Positions 44,789 through 53,191 of a DNA stretch of 64,000 nt are shown here, piece after piece. The first letter of the stretch is position 1; every line of letters starts with the position of its first letter. Made by a program: the position numbers and the translations under genes. The DNA is from Bombella apis. GTDB taxonomy: Bacteria > Pseudomonadota > Alphaproteobacteria > Acetobacterales > Acetobacteraceae. The notes under the pieces were generated by a model, which saw only the letters and a program-made list of their open reading frames with translations, was not told the DNA's origin and made no database searches. Location of the stretch: the NCBI RefSeq assembly GCF_018221685.1, contig NZ_JAGJTM010000006.1, positions 2,501 through 66,500 of the forward strand. The letters are read 5' to 3'.

Positions 44789-47188
44789 TCAGAACCCGGC
44801 TGTCAGGCTGGCAAGGGCGGCGAAGGGTGCCCCGATGTAATACCCCGGAGCCGAGCCGCTGACCCGCCCGCCATGAAGGCCGGTCGTGTCATGGGCATTC
44901 AGGGTGGTGGAGTTGATGCCCGAGAGATAACGCTGGTTGCTGATGTTGCTCAGGTTCAGCCGCAATGTGGGTTGATGCAGGAAGCCCACATTGTTGAAGC
45001 GGTAACCAAGGGTCAGGTCGGCTGTCATGATGGCAGGGATGCGCTCGTCATTCATGAAGGTGGAATATTGATGGCTCATGTAATGCATGGAGATCATGCT
45101 GAAGAAGTGCCCATCATCATAGCGCAGGCCCGCTCCTGCCTGAAAATGGGGGCTGCGGACGGCTGTTTTGCCCGCTGTGGGCAGGATGTCGCTCCCGGCG
45201 GCGATGTTGTTGTCGATGGTGGCATGGAGATACTCGAAGGACGCATAGGGGCTGATATGGTGCCATGGGCGTGTACCGAGCTCCACATCCACACCACGGG
45301 AGGTCTGTTTCCCGGCATTGATGGTCGTGGTGATGTTGGGGTTGCTCGCTTCCCCGGTTTGTACCTGCCGGTTGCGGAAATTATAGTTGAAGAAGGTCAG
45401 GCTGGCTGTCAGCCAGTCTCCCGTGCGGCGGTAGCCGAACTCTTCGGAGACGGAATATTCATTCTTCAGGCGGTTGGTTCCGGCCTGACTGATGGAACCG
45501 TTGGGTACGCCATTGGCATCCACACCGGCATAGCTGTTGTAATAAGTGGGAACAGCCGGTGTCCGGAAGTTGGTGTTCACGTTGAGGAAGAGTTGATCCT
45601 GTTTCGTGAAGTTCCAGCGCATTCCGAAGCGTGGCAGGGGCTCCTGCCTGTTGCTGGAGATGTTGCGCTGCGGCCCGGGTACGTCATTGGTCCCCCAGCG
45701 ATGCAGCATGACCTCTTTGAAGCCGATATCCATCACCAGCCTGTCCTGCATCAGGGAGATGTGGTCTCCCACATAGAGGGCATTGGTCTGGGACATGGTG
45801 TGAAAGCTCCCGGCCAGATAGGGGTTGCCATCCGGCATGAGGATGCGGCTGCGTTTTTTGTCCGCCCAGATATTGGCGGCAGAGCCATCACTTCCGACAG
45901 CCGTGAAGGGCTGCGGTTCGTTATCGTCTGAATAATCGTACCAGTAGCCCATGACGAAGTCGTTCCATTTATATCGGGCATGGAGAGCCATGTTCACGCC
46001 AGAGCGGTAGCTGCGCTGGGTGTAATCCGCCCGTACGGTCTGGCCGTCCGTCACGGGCAGGGAGGTGACGGGCTGGGAGCCGTAATAATTCCCCGTGCTG
46101 GAAAGTGTAGAGCCATAGGGGAAGTTGCCATAAGCCCGCTGGGCATAGGGGGTGATGTCGAAGGAGAAACGCTGGTTGAAGTGCAGATGTACCGGCGCAC
46201 CGACATAAAGCGTCTCCTCCGGGTCGCGGGAGAGGCGCCAGTAACTGGTGCTGTTCTCGCCGGGCTCGAAATGCTGGGTCAGTTTGCCGCTATGGGTGCC
46301 GTAGGTTTTCCAGTCCTCAAGGGAGGTGAAGGGATAATAGCTGGTATTGGCCCTGTTCCATGACCCCAGAATGCCCGCCTGATTGCCTTGCCCCCATTCT
46401 TTGAGCAGCCGGAAATCAATATGCTGGCGGGTATCATAGCCGCCACTGCGCCAGTTATCCGCATGTGTGTTGGAGTAGGAGACAAAGCCTCTCACGCCGC
46501 TATGGCCTATCTCACCCGTTTCCAGCCGGATGAAACCCCGCCTTGTATTGAAGGACCCGTAGGAGAAGGAGGCCAGCCCACCGGGCTTCAGGGACGGGTC
46601 GAGGAAAGAGAGTTTCATCAGCCCACCTGCGGCGTTGAGGACAGGGCTGTCCAGATCGGCCGATCCCTGCTGGAGACCGACCTTGCTGTAATTCTCCGTA
46701 TCGGCGAACTGGTTGGGGTACCCGCCATAGGAGGCAACATCGTTGAGCGGCATGCCCTCCAGCACGTAGCCCAGGGCATCACCGTTCAGGCCGCGGACGC
46801 TGATGTTGGTGTTGGGCGAGATGCCGAAGGGGTCGGATGTCATGACATTGGCACCCGGCAGGACGGACACGAGCTGGAAGGCCGAGGCCGTAGGCGCCTG
46901 TATGTCCATGTAGCTCCGGCCCACCTCGCTGATGGATTGCGTGCCATGCTGGGGCTGGATCAGCCCGCCGCCCCGCTGCACGGTTTCCGGGGCCGCCCGG
47001 GTAGTGATGTATTCCACCTTTTTGGCCTGTACGGCTTTGGCCGGTCTGGCATGGGAAGGCTGTTGGGCCGGGTGGTGGTGTGCCGCCGACGGATGAGTCG
47101 GTTTTCCTGAGTCTGCCAGTGCCAAGCCGGGGCTGCACAGGAGCAGAAAGAGAGGGGCCTTTTTGTGGCTGGAAAAAAACAAGCGCAT
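44789..47188 (-). CDS. TonB-dependent outer-membrane receptor, probably for thiamine
   Basis: 799 aa. A signal peptide ends near GLALA. An H/P/A-rich linker leads to the plug domain: SYMDIQAPTASAFQLVSVLPGANV..., then ISVRGLNGDALGYVLEGMPLND, covering about residues 95-160. A 22-strand barrel follows with many aromatic/glycine strands (RPWHHISPYASFEYLHATID, GAGLRYDD). The last residues TAGF give the required C-terminal aromatic. Such receptors take up scarce nutrients at the cost of TonB energy. It is the first gene after the TPP riboswitch, so thiamine or a thiamine precursor is the likely ligand. Confidence 0.9.
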   Translation of the reverse strand: MRLFFSSHKKAPLFLLLCSPGLALADSGKPTHPSAAHHHPAQQPSHARPAKAVQAKKVEYITTRAAPETVQRGGGLIQPQHGTQSISEVGRSYMDIQAPTASAFQLVSVLPGANVMTSDPFGISPNTNISVRGLNGDALGYVLEGMPLNDVASYGGYPNQFADTENYSKVGLQQGSADLDSPVLNAAGGLMKLSFLDPSLKPGGLASFSYGSFNTRRGFIRLETGEIGHSGVRGFVSYSNTHADNWRSGGYDTRQHIDFRLLKEWGQGNQAGILGSWNRANTSYYPFTSLEDWKTYGTHSGKLTQHFEPGENSTSYWRLSRDPEETLYVGAPVHLHFNQRFSFDITPYAQRAYGNFPYGSTLSSTGNYYGSQPVTSLPVTDGQTVRADYTQRSYRSGVNMALHARYKWNDFVMGYWYDYSDDNEPQPFTAVGSDGSAANIWADKKRSRILMPDGNPYLAGSFHTMSQTNALYVGDHISLMQDRLVMDIGFKEVMLHRWGTNDVPGPQRNISSNRQEPLPRFGMRWNFTKQDQLFLNVNTNFRTPAVPTYYNSYAGVDANGVPNGSISQAGTNRLKNEYSVSEEFGYRRTGDWLTASLTFFNYNFRNRQVQTGEASNPNITTTINAGKQTSRGVDVELGTRPWHHISPYASFEYLHATIDNNIAAGSDILPTAGKTAVRSPHFQAGAGLRYDDGHFFSMISMHYMSHQYSTFMNDERIPAIMTADLTLGYRFNNVGFLHQPTLRLNLSNISNQRYLSGINSTTLNAHDTTGLHGGRVSGSAPGYYIGAPFAALASLTAGF

Positions 47189-47285
47189 GGAATCTTCGCC
47201 TTCGGAGCACGATGGTGAAGGTTCGCTGTGCAGGCGTCAGTTCAGGGGAGATGACGGGGACATCCCGTTCCGTGCTGTTTTCCTG

Positions 47286-47376
47286 TCCCTTCGCCGGTAC
47301 GAACCGGATCAGGTTCAAAGGGTTGGATGGGCCGGCCCCATCCTCTCAGCCTTGTATGGTGAAGGCACCCCTCGGA
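47286..47376 (-). ncRNA. TPP riboswitch (THI element)
   Basis: Read on the minus strand, the segment contains all conserved THI-box pieces in order: GAGGGGTGCC, GGCTGAGA, CCCTTTGAACCTGAT, CCGG, ACCGGCGAAGGGA. A variable GC-rich stem (GGATGGG...CCCATCC) lies between GGCTGAGA and the CCCTTTGAAC block. It ends about 98 nt before the TonB-receptor start, so thiamine pyrophosphate should switch off the receptor-kinase-PnuC operon. The remaining part of the 353-nt gap up to rpe (47377-47541) holds the two divergent promoters; no confident -35/-10 pair was assigned. Confidence 0.93.
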
Positions 47377-47541
47377 ACATTGCCCCCTGTTAGCAGAGAA
47401 GGCAGATCGTGTCCATTTTCTGTCATCTCTGTACAAATGAATGGCCATGTACCGGCGCAAAATGGGCTTCTCTTGTAAAAAAGCCTTATTCTGCCAATAT
47501 CGGATGAAAATATGCATCTTCAGTTTTCAGAGAGAGGTTAC

Positions 47542-48216
47542 ATGCCCATCATCGCACCGAGCCTGCTTGCCGCCGATTTCTCCAATCTGCGTCATGAAAT
47601 GGGCAGTGTGGCGGAGGCACCATGGCTACATCTTGATGTCATGGATGGGCATTTTGTTCCGAACATTTCCTTTGGTATGCCCGTCATCAAGGCGCTGCGC
47701 CCTCACAGCAGGGCGCGCTTTGATGCCCACCTGATGATCGAGCCGGCAGATCCCTATCTGGCTGCCATGGCAGAAGCGGGAGTGGACCACATCACCGTGC
47801 ATGTGGAGGGGAATGCCCATCTTCACCGTACTCTCCAGAGCATCCATGCGCTGGGTTGCAAGGCAGGTGTGGCCATCTGCCCTGCCACGCCGCCGGAGGC
47901 TCTCTCCGAGGTCATGGACATGGTGGACATCATTCTGGTCATGACGGTCAATCCTGGTTTCGGAGGGCAGAAATTCCTGCATGGCCAGTTGGCCAAGATA
48001 CGGACCCTTGCCGGGATGATCCGGCAGAGCGGCCGTGACATCGTGTTGGGTGTGGATGGTGGTATTGATGAGACCACCACCCCACTGGTGACAGAAGCCG
48101 GAGCAACCATGCTGGTGGCTGGTTCAGCCATTTTCGGCAGGGATGACCGGGCGGCAGCGATCCGGGGCCTGCGTGCGGCGGCCAAGCCTGCCACACTGGC
48201 CCCATCAGGGGAATGA
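47542..48216 (+). CDS. rpe: Ribulose-phosphate 3-epimerase
   Basis: A TIM-barrel enzyme of 224 aa interconverting ribulose-5-P and xylulose-5-P in the pentose phosphate pathway. The start is at MPIIAPSLLAADFSNL, preceded by GAGAGG; an upstream ATG at 47512 lacks a site. Signatures: LHLDVMDGHFVPNISFG (metal/catalytic Asp), HLMIEPADPY, VMTVNPGFGGQKF, and LGVDGGI. Pentose phosphate flux is the major sugar route in many acetic acid bacteria. It lies 3 nt before the heparinase-like gene. Confidence 0.96.
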   Translation: MPIIAPSLLAADFSNLRHEMGSVAEAPWLHLDVMDGHFVPNISFGMPVIKALRPHSRARFDAHLMIEPADPYLAAMAEAGVDHITVHVEGNAHLHRTLQSIHALGCKAGVAICPATPPEALSEVMDMVDIILVMTVNPGFGGQKFLHGQLAKIRTLAGMIRQSGRDIVLGVDGGIDETTTPLVTEAGATMLVAGSAIFGRDDRAAAIRGLRAAAKPATLAPSGE

Positions 48217-48219
48217 TGG

Positions 48220-49863
48220 TTGTTTAGGTCCTTCAGGCGGTATTTCCGGTTGCTGCTCGTCTCCCTGCCCCAGCGGCAGCATGAGGGGACAAGCCCTGTC
48301 TGTCTCTATCAGGACAGGGAAGAGGGCGATGTGGACCAGGGCGCCCTGCTGACGGGGGGTGTGTTCCGTTTTGCCCAGAAAACCTACAGCTTGCCCCTGC
48401 GGGGGGTCTGGCAGAGCAATAGCTGGCCGGAGGATGTCCGGCGCTGGTTCTATGGGTTTGACTGGCTGAAGGACCTGCGGACCTTTGGTACGAATGGAGC
48501 CCGGCTTCTGGCGCGCTCCATGGTGGCATCATGGGCAGACCGCCCCCCGGCTGACCCTGTTGCCCGGGAAAGCAGCGTGATGGGGCGGCGGCTGGCCAAT
48601 TGGCTGGGGCATTATGAGTTCTGCCTTTCCACGGCTACGGAAGGGACGCAGCAGCTGGTGCTGGATGCCGCCGTGAAGGAGGCCCGTCGTCTTTCGGCCA
48701 TGCTGCCTCTGCCTCCCATGGGGTGGGAAGGGCTGGCTGTTCTGCGGGGCTTGCTGGCCGTCTATATGGCCGTGCCGTATTATGATGGGTTCTTCAAACG
48801 GTTTGAGCAGCAGCTGCCGCTGGAGCTGAAGCGCCTGCTGGGTGATGAGGGCATTGTGGCCGAGCGCAGCCCGGAGGCCCAGTATCGTTGCGTGCAGGAG
48901 CTGACAGCCATTCAGGGCATGTTCACCACGTTGCAGTGGATGCCGCCGGACTGTGTCCCGGTGATGCTGGGGCGGGCCTGTGCCGTGTTGCGGGCCTTCT
49001 GCCATGGGGATGGGGGGCTGGCCCTGTTCAATGGGTCGCAGGAGCGTGGTGCGAAAGCCGTGCAGGCTCTGCTGGAGCAGGCAGAGCGATACAAGGTAGT
49101 GGCCTCCAGCCTGAGCCGGGGCGGTTTTGCCCGCCTGACAGCCGGAAGGGCCCTGCTGCTGGTGGATGCCGCCGCACCACCGCCGCAGGGAATGGATGGT
49201 ATGGCCCATGCCGGTACATTGTCTTTTGAGTTCTCCCACGACCGGCAGCGTCTGTTCGTCAATTGTGGGGCAGCGGAGGGCGGCCCCTGGCGGCGGGCCC
49301 TGCGCAGTTCGGCAGCGCATACGATTCTGGTCGTGGATGGTGAATCCTCGTCCGATTTCGGGAATGATGGCCACGTGACCCGCCGTCCCTCACAGGTACG
49401 CTGCGAACAGAAACGGCAGGGTCGTGTTCAGGAACTCCATCTGTCGCATAATGGGTACTACCCGTCCTACGGTGTCCTCTGGTCCCGTTCCCTGTTTCTG
49501 GAACCATCCGGGGAGGAGCTGCGTGGCAGTGAAACGGTGGAGGGGGAGCGGGATGTGTCTTTCATGCTGCGGTTCCACATCCATCCCGATGTCCGTGTGG
49601 AGCGGGAGGATGATGATATCCTGCTCCATGCGCCCTCAGAGCTGTGGCGTTTCCGTCAGACAGGTGGGGTGATCATGCTGGAGGATGATCTTTACATGGG
49701 ACGGGGCGTGCCGGAACAGACAGCCCAGATTGTCGTCCAGTCCTGCCCTGGCCGTCCCCTGACGCCTGCTGAGGAAGAGGCAACTGAAGCCGGGGGCAGG
49801 GCCGCCAAAGCGTCCAGACGCCAGCAGAAGGTGGACTGGGTGCTGGAGCATGTCCCACTATAA
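48220..49863 (+). CDS. Heparinase II/III family protein
   Basis: 547 aa from a TTG start just after rpe, with AGGGGA upstream; no in-frame ATG near the start gives a better choice. The N-terminal half is an (alpha/alpha) toroid (WLGHYEFCLSTATEG..., YYDGFFKRFEQQL, CHGDGGLALFNGSQE). The C-terminal half is a beta-sandwich with VVDGESSS and LRFHIHPDVRVERED. The protein is shared by many alphaproteobacteria next to rpe or purH. The natural substrate is probably a uronate-containing cell-surface or environmental polysaccharide, not heparin. No obvious signal peptide is seen. It ends 5 nt from the convergent nuclease gene. Confidence 0.85.
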   Translation: MFRSFRRYFRLLLVSLPQRQHEGTSPVCLYQDREEGDVDQGALLTGGVFRFAQKTYSLPLRGVWQSNSWPEDVRRWFYGFDWLKDLRTFGTNGARLLARSMVASWADRPPADPVARESSVMGRRLANWLGHYEFCLSTATEGTQQLVLDAAVKEARRLSAMLPLPPMGWEGLAVLRGLLAVYMAVPYYDGFFKRFEQQLPLELKRLLGDEGIVAERSPEAQYRCVQELTAIQGMFTTLQWMPPDCVPVMLGRACAVLRAFCHGDGGLALFNGSQERGAKAVQALLEQAERYKVVASSLSRGGFARLTAGRALLLVDAAAPPPQGMDGMAHAGTLSFEFSHDRQRLFVNCGAAEGGPWRRALRSSAAHTILVVDGESSSDFGNDGHVTRRPSQVRCEQKRQGRVQELHLSHNGYYPSYGVLWSRSLFLEPSGEELRGSETVEGERDVSFMLRFHIHPDVRVEREDDDILLHAPSELWRFRQTGGVIMLEDDLYMGRGVPEQTAQIVVQSCPGRPLTPAEEEATEAGGRAAKASRRQQKVDWVLEHVPL

Positions 49864-49868
49864 GGGTG

Positions 49869-51089
49869 TCAGGAAGACGCCTCCTTGCGGATGATGGCCT
49901 GTTGATGGGGATCATACGTATGGAGGTGGAGGGTGCCCTTCTGGAGGAGGTGGGCTGCCTGGCCGACCAGTTCGGCGTGGAGCAGGAACCATTCCTTCGG
50001 GTAGATCTGTTTTCCCAGTCGGTCCCGGACGTGAAGTATTGCCCGTGAGGGGGCAAAAAAGCGGTGCAGGCAGTCTTCCACCTTGCGATGGGAAAGATTG
50101 ACCAGCGTATAGGTGGCTACAATCTCCACAGGGGCCATGAGAAAGGTGGGGTCATTGCGGGCATCAGCGACCCGGCGGCGAACGTCACCACTTGTGACGC
50201 CGATCTTGTAAAGTTTTCCCCGCAATTTACGGATTGATGGAACTTCGGAGAGGGAGCGGGCAACGTAAATGGTACCGGTGGCGTTGGCCACGGTCTCGCT
50301 CCCGGCGAGGGGCCCAAGGCCGATGCGGGAGATGAACCGGGCCGTTTTGTCCTCTGTCAGGGATTTACGGAAGGACGACATGAGCGGGTCGCTTTCCGTC
50401 CCATTGGAGAAGATGATGCGCAGGCGATGCTCTCTGTCGCCATGGCGATAGGTCTTTTCGTACTTCTCGGCGACATAGGCGATCAAACCGTTGCGGATGA
50501 AGAAATCGCCTTCTGCAGGTTCAAGAATCTGATTCTTTCTCACACGCCTTGCCGTACGGAGGCCGTTGGTTATCTCCTGCTGTACGGTCTCGAACAGGGC
50601 CTCATAATCCTGAAAATTGGCGCAGGGCGTGATGGTGGCCTGATGCTCCGGCACGGCCCGTTCTGCGGCGGGGCTGGAGTGGCGGAGGCTGAAGATGCTG
50701 GTATCCATCTCCAGATCATCATCATCGAGAATATCTTTCAGTGTGTGGGGGATGTCTGTGAAGGCCTGCTCATCCCGCCAGTCGGGCAGAGGGGGGGATG
50801 ATGGCAGGTTTGGTCTGGCAAGCAGCCCCAGCCTGTCAGCTTTCTTTATGGCCGGGGAGGGGTTCTGGGCCAGACGATCAAGTGCGGCAGAGAGGCACAT
50901 TTCTTCGTGATTTTCAGCCGTGTGCCTGGGAAGTCTGCCATTGTTTTCGACAAAACGTTCTGCTTCCTTCAGAAGGTCCAGTCCTGTCCTGCGGTTGGTC
51001 TGCCCTGTGCGGGCTGAGGAGGTATCAACCGGAAGCAGGCCGAGTTCATCATCTTCTGTAAAAATATCGTTCAGCGTGAGACGTTTCAT
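49869..51089 (-). CDS. GIY-YIG (MUG113/T5orf172-type) nuclease of the R-M-like operon
   Basis: 406 aa. The start MKRLTLNDIFTED lies 4 nt after the helicase stop; an open frame continuing upstream overlaps the helicase and is rejected. C-terminal domain about 271-380: GTIYVARSLSEVP gives the GIY-like strand, LYKIGVTSGDVRRRV the YIG-like strand and conserved Arg, and HRKVEDCLHRFF the catalytic Glu (about 337). IYPKEWF follows, as in MUG113 proteins. The middle (about 185-265) contains EGDFFIRNGLIAYVAEKYEK and RLRIIFSNGTESD, which I recall from similar nucleases. The N-terminus has two short TL.DI...DD units (residues 5-14 and about 166) and a GR.P module (51-76) also found in the helicase. Proposed role: DNA cleavage in a restriction-type system. 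Confidence 0.82.
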   Translation of the reverse strand: MKRLTLNDIFTEDDELGLLPVDTSSARTGQTNRRTGLDLLKEAERFVENNGRLPRHTAENHEEMCLSAALDRLAQNPSPAIKKADRLGLLARPNLPSSPPLPDWRDEQAFTDIPHTLKDILDDDDLEMDTSIFSLRHSSPAAERAVPEHQATITPCANFQDYEALFETVQQEITNGLRTARRVRKNQILEPAEGDFFIRNGLIAYVAEKYEKTYRHGDREHRLRIIFSNGTESDPLMSSFRKSLTEDKTARFISRIGLGPLAGSETVANATGTIYVARSLSEVPSIRKLRGKLYKIGVTSGDVRRRVADARNDPTFLMAPVEIVATYTLVNLSHRKVEDCLHRFFAPSRAILHVRDRLGKQIYPKEWFLLHAELVGQAAHLLQKGTLHLHTYDPHQQAIIRKEASS

Positions 51090-51093
51090 CAGG

Positions 51094-53187
51094 TCAGCCC
51101 TGTTGCTGCTGGCGGAGAGTCCTGGCTTTTTCTCTGGCAAGATGAACCAGAGCCATGGCCAGACGCTGCTCCAGCTCATCGGGTGAATGGCTGTCTGGCA
51201 TACGGCCTTCCTGGTCACGAAAAGCCTTGATGCGGGGCCAGAGGGCAATGGCCTCCTCAGTCGCCATGGGGTAACGCTGGGCGGTGAAGGCGGTCTTGAT
51301 CTGTGCCAGCAGGGGGGCGTCCATGTCGCGGGAGATGATTTCAAACCGTTCCCGGAAGCAGTTGACGCTGTCGATCAGCTCAATATCGAGTTCTTTTACG
51401 TTGATGAGTCGTTGGACGAGGCTGAGCAACGTGTTGGGGGCGCTGGCCGTCTTGTCTTCCTCTGTGGTCTCTGTGGTGGGAGGGGTGCCCGCCCCGGATG
51501 AAGACCCGCTCCCGTGGGGTGGTGCTGGGGGTGTATCCGTTTCCTGAAGGGTCTGCCGGGCCAGTGTGGAAAGATTGATGCGGGCGGAAAGCTGCTGCCG
51601 GACAGATTCCGTTTCATCCTCTGTCAGATCAGGGTAGCGTTTCTCGATGATGCCGGTCAGCATGGGCTGGTTGAGGACCTCGGGGGCCGTGCCGGGGTTC
51701 AGGGCACGGCTGGACATATGTTGATGGGTGGTGGCGACAAGGTCGTTCATGTCCCTTTCGCAGATGTCACGGGCACGCTGGGTCGGCGGTTCATCAAGGT
51801 TGTGGATGCCAATGGTGACATGCCCCTGTGCATCCGTGCTGACAGGAGCACGGATATCGCCGTCTTCCCGCCTGTAGAACTTGAAATTCGGTGCAAGCAC
51901 CTGTTCCATCAGCAGGGAGCCGGAAATGGCTTTGAGCATGTCATTCACGGCATCCTGCACGATTTGCGTCTCCACCCCCGGCTCGGCAACCAGATTGGTG
52001 AAGACAGCCCGTGTTTTGGCGGGGGCGTCCCGTGTGGCCCGGCCGATGATCTGGACGATCTCCGTGAGGGAGGAACGGTAGCCGATGGTCAGGGCATGTT
52101 CGCACCAGACCCAGTCGAACCCTTCCTTGGCCATGCCGAGGGCGATGATGATGTCCACCTTGGCCCGGTCGGCTTCGTCATCCCGTTTGCCATCTGGCCC
52201 GGTGATGGTTTTGGCAAGGCTGGCCTTGATGAGGTCCCGGTTGGGGCCATCATCCACAAGGTCAGCCACTTTGAGCAGCTGGCCATCAGGCCGGCGGATG
52301 ATGTCGAAGCCGGTTTCCGGGTCCCGTCTTTCAACCGTGCCGATGAGGTCGATGATCTGCCCGACCTCATCATATTTGTCACCAAAGGCCTCGGATGATC
52401 CACGGTGCGGAATATGGATGATGGTCTTGCGTGTGGGGTCCAGAACATCCTTCAGCCCGTTGATGTAGGTGCCTTTATAGAACTCGTAGGAGATGCCCAG
52501 CGTCTTGAGGAACTCATAACCCTCCAGCTGCTCATAATAGCTGTAGGTGATGGGGGTGAAGCGGGTCTCATCCTCCGGGCGGAGAACGGGGATGGAATCC
52601 CCCCGGAAGTAACTGCCCGTCATCGCCATGAGGTGGCAGCGGTCCCGGTTCAGCAGCTCCCTCAGGATAAAGCCGAGGCGGTTATTGTCATCAGCCGAGA
52701 CATGATGAAACTCATCCACGGCGATGAAGCAGGAATCAAAACAGGCCACATCATCCTGTGCGGCAATGGCATCATACCCGAAGCGGAAAGTGGCATGGGT
52801 GCAGACGAGCACCTGTGCCGTGTCATCCTTCATGAAATCCTGAAAAGCCCGCACCTTGCGGGGGGAGCTTTCGTCACTGTCGAGGCAGAGATTCCAGCGG
52901 TCTTCCACCACCCAGTCACATTCAAAACCAGGGAGGGATGTGCTGCGGAAGGAGCCGCCGATGGAGGTTTCCGGCACGCAGATGATGGTCTTTTTCACAT
53001 GCTGGTGGCGCATCTTGTCCAATGCCACGAACATGAGGGCACGGCTTTTCCCGGCGGCAGGCGGGGCCTTGAGGAGGATATGCTGGGCCTGCCGGACATT
53101 ATAGACACGCTCCTGCATGGGGCGCATCCCCTGTGCGTTGGTACCTGCCTTGCTGTGGCCATAGGTCATGGTGAGCATGTTTGCCAT
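51094..53187 (-). CDS. SF2 DEAD/DEAH-box helicase of the R-M-like operon
   Basis: 697 aa from MANMLTMTYG, 4 nt after the methyltransferase stop. Motifs in order: Q-like GMRPMQ (20-25), Walker A APPAAGKS (41-48), DEFH (158-161), TGS (190-192), and motif VI QIIGRATR (379-386). It is therefore a complete SF2 ATPase, similar in plan to restriction-enzyme translocases. A Ser/Thr/Pro-rich linker near residue 555-580 (PPAPPHGSGSSSGAGTPPTT) separates the motor from a C-terminal region ending in a GR.P module (661-686) shared with the nuclease. No nuclease motif is fused here. It probably couples ATP-driven translocation or DNA sensing to the GIY-YIG nuclease. Confidence 0.88.
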   Translation of the reverse strand: MANMLTMTYGHSKAGTNAQGMRPMQERVYNVRQAQHILLKAPPAAGKSRALMFVALDKMRHQHVKKTIICVPETSIGGSFRSTSLPGFECDWVVEDRWNLCLDSDESSPRKVRAFQDFMKDDTAQVLVCTHATFRFGYDAIAAQDDVACFDSCFIAVDEFHHVSADDNNRLGFILRELLNRDRCHLMAMTGSYFRGDSIPVLRPEDETRFTPITYSYYEQLEGYEFLKTLGISYEFYKGTYINGLKDVLDPTRKTIIHIPHRGSSEAFGDKYDEVGQIIDLIGTVERRDPETGFDIIRRPDGQLLKVADLVDDGPNRDLIKASLAKTITGPDGKRDDEADRAKVDIIIALGMAKEGFDWVWCEHALTIGYRSSLTEIVQIIGRATRDAPAKTRAVFTNLVAEPGVETQIVQDAVNDMLKAISGSLLMEQVLAPNFKFYRREDGDIRAPVSTDAQGHVTIGIHNLDEPPTQRARDICERDMNDLVATTHQHMSSRALNPGTAPEVLNQPMLTGIIEKRYPDLTEDETESVRQQLSARINLSTLARQTLQETDTPPAPPHGSGSSSGAGTPPTTETTEEDKTASAPNTLLSLVQRLINVKELDIELIDSVNCFRERFEIISRDMDAPLLAQIKTAFTAQRYPMATEEAIALWPRIKAFRDQEGRMPDSHSPDELEQRLAMALVHLAREKARTLRQQQQG

Positions 53188-53191
53188 CGGG

